Of a stretch of 16,589 bases of DNA, positions 13,426-16,589 are shown one piece after another. Each line of letters begins with the position of its first letter. Within the stretch, counting starts at the first letter, position 1. Under the pieces are notes generated by a model. That model worked only from the letters and a program-made list of their open reading frames with translations. It ran no database searches and had not been told where the DNA came from. This DNA is from Thiobacillus sp. UBA2186 (GTDB lineage Bacteria; Pseudomonadota; Gammaproteobacteria; Burkholderiales; Thiobacillaceae), in the NCBI GenBank assembly GCA_002327405.1, contig DCVO01000155.1, positions 1-16,589 of the forward strand, written 5' to 3'. The translations under genes and the position numbers were made by a program.

Positions 13426-14745
13426 TCAGTCGCCGCTTTCTTCCGAGGGCGGGAGTTCTTCCGGCTCGGGCATGCGGCTGGCCAGCACCTTGTCGATGCG
13501 CTTGCCGTCCAGATCCACCACTTCCAGCCGCCAGTTTCCCCAGGTCGCAATATCGCCGGTCTGGGGCAGGCGTGCCAGCAGCCACATCACCATGCCGCCC
13601 AGGGTGTGGTAGCCGGCCTTGTCTTCCTCGGGCACGGTTTTCAGGCCCAGGCGGTCTTTCAGTTCGGGGATGGGGAGCATGCCATCCAGCAGCCAGGAGC
13701 CGTCTTCCCGCATCACCGCCCATGCTTCTTCATGGCTGCGCGGCGTGAACTCGCCGGTTACCGACTCGAGCACGTCGTGCAGGGTGGCCAGGCCCTGGAC
13801 TTCGCCGTATTCGTCGACGACCAGGACCATCTGCGTGCCGGTGGCGCGGAAATGGTCGAGGAGTTCCATGCCGGTCAGGCTCTCGGGAACGAATACGCCG
13901 GTCTTGGCCAGGGCGGCGAGGTCGATGGGCTTTCCGCTCAGAGACAGGTCGAGCAGCTGCTTGGTGTTGACGATGCCGATCACCTCGTCCATGCCGCCTT
14001 TGCACACCGGGAAGCGCGAATGCTCGGAGTCCTGCACGATCCTGAGGTTTTCATCGAGCGGGAGTTCCACGTCAAGGCAGACGATGTCGGCGCGCGGAAC
14101 CATGAGCGAACCCAGCAGACGCTCGTCGAGGCGAAAGACGTTGCGCACCATCTCGTGTTCCTGGCGCTCGATCACGCCGGCCACGGAGCCTTCCTCCAGC
14201 ATGGCGTGGATTTCCTCCTCGGTGACGGCTGCAGCGGCTTGCCGGCTTCTGCCCATCAGGCGCAACAGGGTGTCGGTGGAAATGGACAGCAGCTGCACGA
14301 ACGGCCTGGTGAGCACGGCCAGGAACCTGATCGGACGCGCTACCGCGCGCGCGATCGTTTCGGGATGGAATTGTGCAAGCCGCTTGGGCACCAGCTCGCC
14401 GATGACGATGGAAACATAAGTGATGATGACCACGACTAGGCCAGTCGCCGCGTAGTGGCTGATTATTTTTTCCAGCCCGAGGGTTTGAAGCCATACTGCC
14501 AGGGGCGCGGCGAGGGCGGCCTCGCCGACGATGCCGCTGAGGATGCCGATGGAGGTGATGCCGATCTGGACCGTGGAGAGGTAGCGGGTGGGCTCGTCGC
14601 CGAGTTCGATGGCGATGGCGGACGATTTGTCACCGTCCTCGGCGAGGCGCGCCAGCCTTGGCCGCCGTGCGGTGGCCAGTGCCAGCTCGGACATGGAGAA
14701 CAGTCCGTTCAGCAGTATCAGGATGAGCAGGACCAGAATTTCCAT
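13426..14745 (-). CDS. CNNM/CBS/CorC-type membrane protein (hemolysin C family)
   Basis: A 439-residue protein with three parts. The CNNM (DUF21) membrane domain (about 1-190) starts with the hydrophobic helix MEILVLLILILLNGLFSMSE and includes VSIVIGELVPKRLA. A pair of CBS domains (about 205-325) begins near LMVPRADIVCLDV and contains VVDEYGEVQGLATLHDVLE. A C-terminal CorC_HlyC domain (about 345-425) contains WLLDGMLPIPELKDRLGL. Relatives are linked to magnesium and cobalt efflux or homeostasis; the hemolysin label is historical. The ATG at 14745 has GGAG six bases upstream. It lies 65 bp downstream of the FKBP gene, separated by a good terminator hairpin, so it may have its own promoter. A macrodomain remnant follows directly. 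Confidence 0.92.
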   Translation of the reverse strand: MEILVLLILILLNGLFSMSELALATARRPRLARLAEDGDKSSAIAIELGDEPTRYLSTVQIGITSIGILSGIVGEAALAAPLAVWLQTLGLEKIISHYAATGLVVVIITYVSIVIGELVPKRLAQFHPETIARAVARPIRFLAVLTRPFVQLLSISTDTLLRLMGRSRQAAAAVTEEEIHAMLEEGSVAGVIERQEHEMVRNVFRLDERLLGSLMVPRADIVCLDVELPLDENLRIVQDSEHSRFPVCKGGMDEVIGIVNTKQLLDLSLSGKPIDLAALAKTGVFVPESLTGMELLDHFRATGTQMVLVVDEYGEVQGLATLHDVLESVTGEFTPRSHEEAWAVMREDGSWLLDGMLPIPELKDRLGLKTVPEEDKAGYHTLGGMVMWLLARLPQTGDIATWGNWRLEVVDLDGKRIDKVLASRMPEPEELPPSEESGD

Positions 14746-14777
14746 GGCGTCTCCAGTCGCAACAACACCGTCGCTTC

Positions 14778-14803
14778 AAAAGGCATGCAGCCGGGCTGCA
14801 TGC
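14778..14803 (-). terminator. rho-independent terminator after the FKBP gene
   Basis: On the minus strand GCATGCAGC-CCG-GCTGCATGC (14803-14783) is a perfect 9 bp stem with a 3-base loop, followed by C and TTTT (14781-14778). It begins 7 bases after the FKBP stop. The T-run is short, but stem and position are good. Confidence 0.6.
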
Positions 14804-14810
14804 GCCAGCC

Positions 14811-15137
14811 TTATCTGACCGCCAGCAACTCCACTTCGAACACCAGGGTGGCATTGGGCGGAATGACGCCGCCGGCGCCGCGGCTGCCGTAGGCCATTTC
14901 CGGCGGGATGGTGAGCTTGCGCTTGCCGCCGACCTTCATGCCGGCCACGCCCTGGTCCCAGCCGGGGATGACCTGGCCGGCGCCGAGGCGGAAATCGAAG
15001 GGGTCGTTGCGGTCCTTGCTGGAATCGAACTTGGAGCCGTTGGTGAGCCAGCCGGTGTAATGCACGACCATGCTCTTGCCTGCAACGGCTTCGTCGCCGG
15101 TGCCGACGGTGAGGTCTTCGATGACGAGTTCGGGCAT
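14811..15137 (-). CDS. FKBP-type peptidyl-prolyl cis-trans isomerase
   Basis: A 108-residue single-domain FKBP without signal peptide, so probably cytoplasmic. It catalyses rotation of prolyl peptide bonds. Family blocks are VVHYTGWLTNGSKFDSS (24-40), FDFRLGAGQVIPGWDQGVAGM (47-67), GGKRKLTIPPEMAYG (70-84) and IPPNATLVFEVELL (92-105), which contain the tyrosine, aspartate, Val-Ile and Trp-type residues lining the active pocket. The ATG at 15137 has AAGGAG seven bases upstream, inside the gap after the lipoprotein gene. It follows that gene by 13 bp and is the last gene of a leftward selO-lipoprotein-FKBP operon that ends at the terminator 14778-14803. Confidence 0.96.
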   Translation of the reverse strand: MPELVIEDLTVGTGDEAVAGKSMVVHYTGWLTNGSKFDSSKDRNDPFDFRLGAGQVIPGWDQGVAGMKVGGKRKLTIPPEMAYGSRGAGGVIPPNATLVFEVELLAVR

Positions 15138-15150
15138 GTTTGCTCCTTTT

Positions 15151-15861
15151 TCAGATGGGTAAGAAAACCAGGCTCGCCACGTTGACGACCGTGAAGCGGA
15201 TGGTGCGGCTGGTCTTGTCCTCGACGATGCGGGCGATCAAATCCTGCGAGGCGATCAGCTTGCCGAATTCGCGTTCGAAGCTGAGATTGGCGGCACCGTT
15301 GGGATCGACGCCATTGCTGAGCAGCAGCAGTTCGCCATTGGCATTCCTGGCGTTCGACAGGCGCCACACGGCGATTTCGATATTGCGCGCGGCATTGTAG
15401 AGCCTCTGCGGATCGAGGCTGTCCAGCACATAGATCTCGGTCTTGTGATTGTACGAGGCCATGACCATGGTCAGCAGCCCTTTCATCAAAGCCTCGATGC
15501 GGTCGCCGGCGTAATCCTCGCTTAAGGCGCTGTTGATGCCGGCCTGCCAGTCGAGATCGCGGCGCGACGACAGGTGCCAGTGATTGACCGGGCCGAAAAT
15601 CTCGGCAATCGCACCGTCCAGATGGCCGGCGCCGTTTTTTTTCAGTTCGGACGGATTGCGGCGATAGAGCTTTTCCGTCAGCCGTTTCAGGCTGGCGATG
15701 GTCTCGCGCTGCACCAGTTCGGTGACGTCGTCCACATCGCTCTTGACGATGCCGGAGAGCTTCATGCCGCGTTCGGACGAACTGCCGTCCTTGTTGCGGA
15801 TGGCGTTGTTCGAGCAGGCCGCAAGGCCCAGGCAGATCAAAACGATTGGAACGGTTTTCAC
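15151..15861 (-). CDS. conserved lipoprotein of unknown function
   Basis: A 236-residue protein starting with a lipoprotein signal: MKT, a hydrophobic core, then lipobox L13-A14-A15-C16 followed by Ser-Asn-Asn, so it should be acylated at C16 and probably sent to the outer membrane. The mature part is mixed alpha/beta with no motif I recognise; LSSRRDLDWQAGINSALSEDYAGDR and LDSLDPQRLYNAARNIEIAVW look like its most structured stretches. No homology to a named enzyme can be claimed. The start is GTG at 15861, sharing one base with the selO stop (TAGTG), and there is no clear ribosome site, so translation is probably coupled to selO. FKBP follows 13 bp downstream. Confidence 0.85.
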   Translation of the reverse strand: MKTVPIVLICLGLAACSNNAIRNKDGSSSERGMKLSGIVKSDVDDVTELVQRETIASLKRLTEKLYRRNPSELKKNGAGHLDGAIAEIFGPVNHWHLSSRRDLDWQAGINSALSEDYAGDRIEALMKGLLTMVMASYNHKTEIYVLDSLDPQRLYNAARNIEIAVWRLSNARNANGELLLLSNGVDPNGAANLSFEREFGKLIASQDLIARIVEDKTSRTIRFTVVNVASLVFLPI

Positions 15862-16589
15862 TATGACGAACAGCTGACGGCGATTTCCCTGGCCCAGTCG
15901 GGCGGTTCCTTCGCATAGTCGTCGAATTCGGGCTGTTCGTCAAAGGGACGGGAAAGCAGGCTGCGCAGGCGCTCGATCTCGCCGTAATCGCGCTCGTCGC
16001 GGGCCTTGCGGATGGCGGTTTCGGCGAGATGGTTGCGCAGCACGTACTTGGGGTTGGCGCGATTCATCTTCACGGCGCGCGCCTTGTCATCGCTGCCGAT
16101 TGCGCGCAGGCGCTCGCCATAGCCTTTTGCCCAGGCATCGAAGTCCTCGCGCGCGATGAAGAGGTCGCGCAAGCGCGCGTTCTTCGCATCCGCGCCGGAA
16201 TCGAAACCGGCCAGGGCGCGGAACAGGATGGTGTAGTCCGTGCGGCTCTTCGCCATCAGGCCGAGCAGCCCGCTGACCAGCGGCGCGGACTCCTCCTCGA
16301 ACGGCAGGCCGAGCTTGGCGCACATCAGCTTCATGTATTCGCCGGCGAAGGTCTCGCCGTAGCCCGAGAGCGCCGCCTTCGCGTCGTCCAGCTCCATCAG
16401 CGGCAGCAGGGCCTGGGCCAGGCAGGTGCAGTTCCAGGCGCCGATCTGCGGCTGCTGGTCGTAGGCGTAACGCCCATCGTGGTCGGAATGATTGCAGATG
16501 TAGGCCGGATCGTAGGCATCCATGAAGCCGTAGGGGCCGTAATCCAGGGTGAGGCCGAGGATGGACATGTTGTCGGTGTTCATCACCCC
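15861..16589 (-). CDS. selO: protein adenylyltransferase SelO (YdiU), C-terminal half
   Basis: The frame runs off the right edge, so the N-terminal half (roughly 240 of about 490 residues) is outside the window. The visible part starts with GVMNTDNMSILGLTLDYGPYGFMDAYDP, the pseudokinase-fold active-site segment. It contains the catalytic aspartate of NTDNMS and the metal-binding DYGP aspartate. The end, AVSCSS with stop TAG, matches the SelO C-terminus in which bacteria usually have cysteine (TGT here) where animal and some bacterial forms have selenocysteine. SelO transfers AMP from ATP to hydroxyl side chains of proteins and is tied to redox stress responses. It is the upstream gene of a coupled leftward operon with the lipoprotein and FKBP genes. 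Confidence 0.96.
   Translation of the reverse strand, partial: GVMNTDNMSILGLTLDYGPYGFMDAYDPAYICNHSDHDGRYAYDQQPQIGAWNCTCLAQALLPLMELDDAKAALSGYGETFAGEYMKLMCAKLGLPFEEESAPLVSGLLGLMAKSRTDYTILFRALAGFDSGADAKNARLRDLFIAREDFDAWAKGYGERLRAIGSDDKARAVKMNRANPKYVLRNHLAETAIRKARDERDYGEIERLRSLLSRPFDEQPEFDDYAKEPPDWAREIAVSCSS

Noticed and set aside
10746..13550. 934-codon open frame on the minus strand covering all of aioA
   Set aside because: It is antisense to a certain gene in GC-rich DNA, shows no protein family signature across aioA, and the only homology (macrodomain fragment) lies in the intergenic end and is itself frameshifted.
15863..15880. Selenocysteine in the SelO C-terminus
   Set aside because: The codon before the terminal Ser-Ser is TGT (cysteine), not TGA, and the stop is a normal TAG.

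Overview
The window is GC-rich chromosomal DNA, densely coded on both strands. Protein content and codon use suggest a betaproteobacterium, possibly of the Nitrosomonadales or a related sulfur/iron-oxidising lineage; this placement is an inference from gene families, not from a marker gene. The centrepiece (about 6.4-13.3 kb) is a complete arsenite oxidation locus. aioX-aioS-aioR (periplasmic arsenite-binding protein, sensor kinase, sigma-54 response regulator) runs leftward as a tightly packed operon. aioB-aioA (Rieske subunit and molybdopterin subunit of arsenite oxidase) runs rightward. The 173 bp between them hold a near-consensus -24/-12 promoter for aioBA, two related inverted repeats 43 bp apart that look like activator sites for AioR, a second palindrome between them, and a stem-loop at the expected 5' end of the aioBA message.

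Left flank (1-6.3 kb): the 3' part of a LysR-type regulator and a small conserved protein run rightward. They converge on a leftward cluster of DUF2007/zinc-ribbon protein, M48 membrane peptidase, a broken efflux-adaptor gene, an AIM24-family protein and a DUF6499-like protein. Next come a rightward pair, a cysteine-rich protein and queD, and a leftward DUF2189 membrane protein.

Right flank (13.25-16.6 kb, all leftward): partial selO, a lipoprotein, an FKBP-type peptidyl-prolyl isomerase and a CNNM/CBS/CorC membrane protein. Immediately after the last of these, in the gap before the aioA stop, lies a frameshifted and truncated macrodomain gene. It suggests that the right edge of the aio locus cut into an older CNNM-macrodomain operon.

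Two gene remnants (efflux adaptor at 2.76-3.19 kb, macrodomain at 13.26-13.41 kb), one short interspersed-type inverted repeat (2690-2757) and a QueD with an altered zinc-ligand position are the main anomalies. No tRNA, rRNA, CRISPR array, transposase or integrase was found. The arsenic locus belongs to a known system. I saw no convincing wholly new system; the less usual parts are the control region, the locus boundary and several uncharacterised neighbours.
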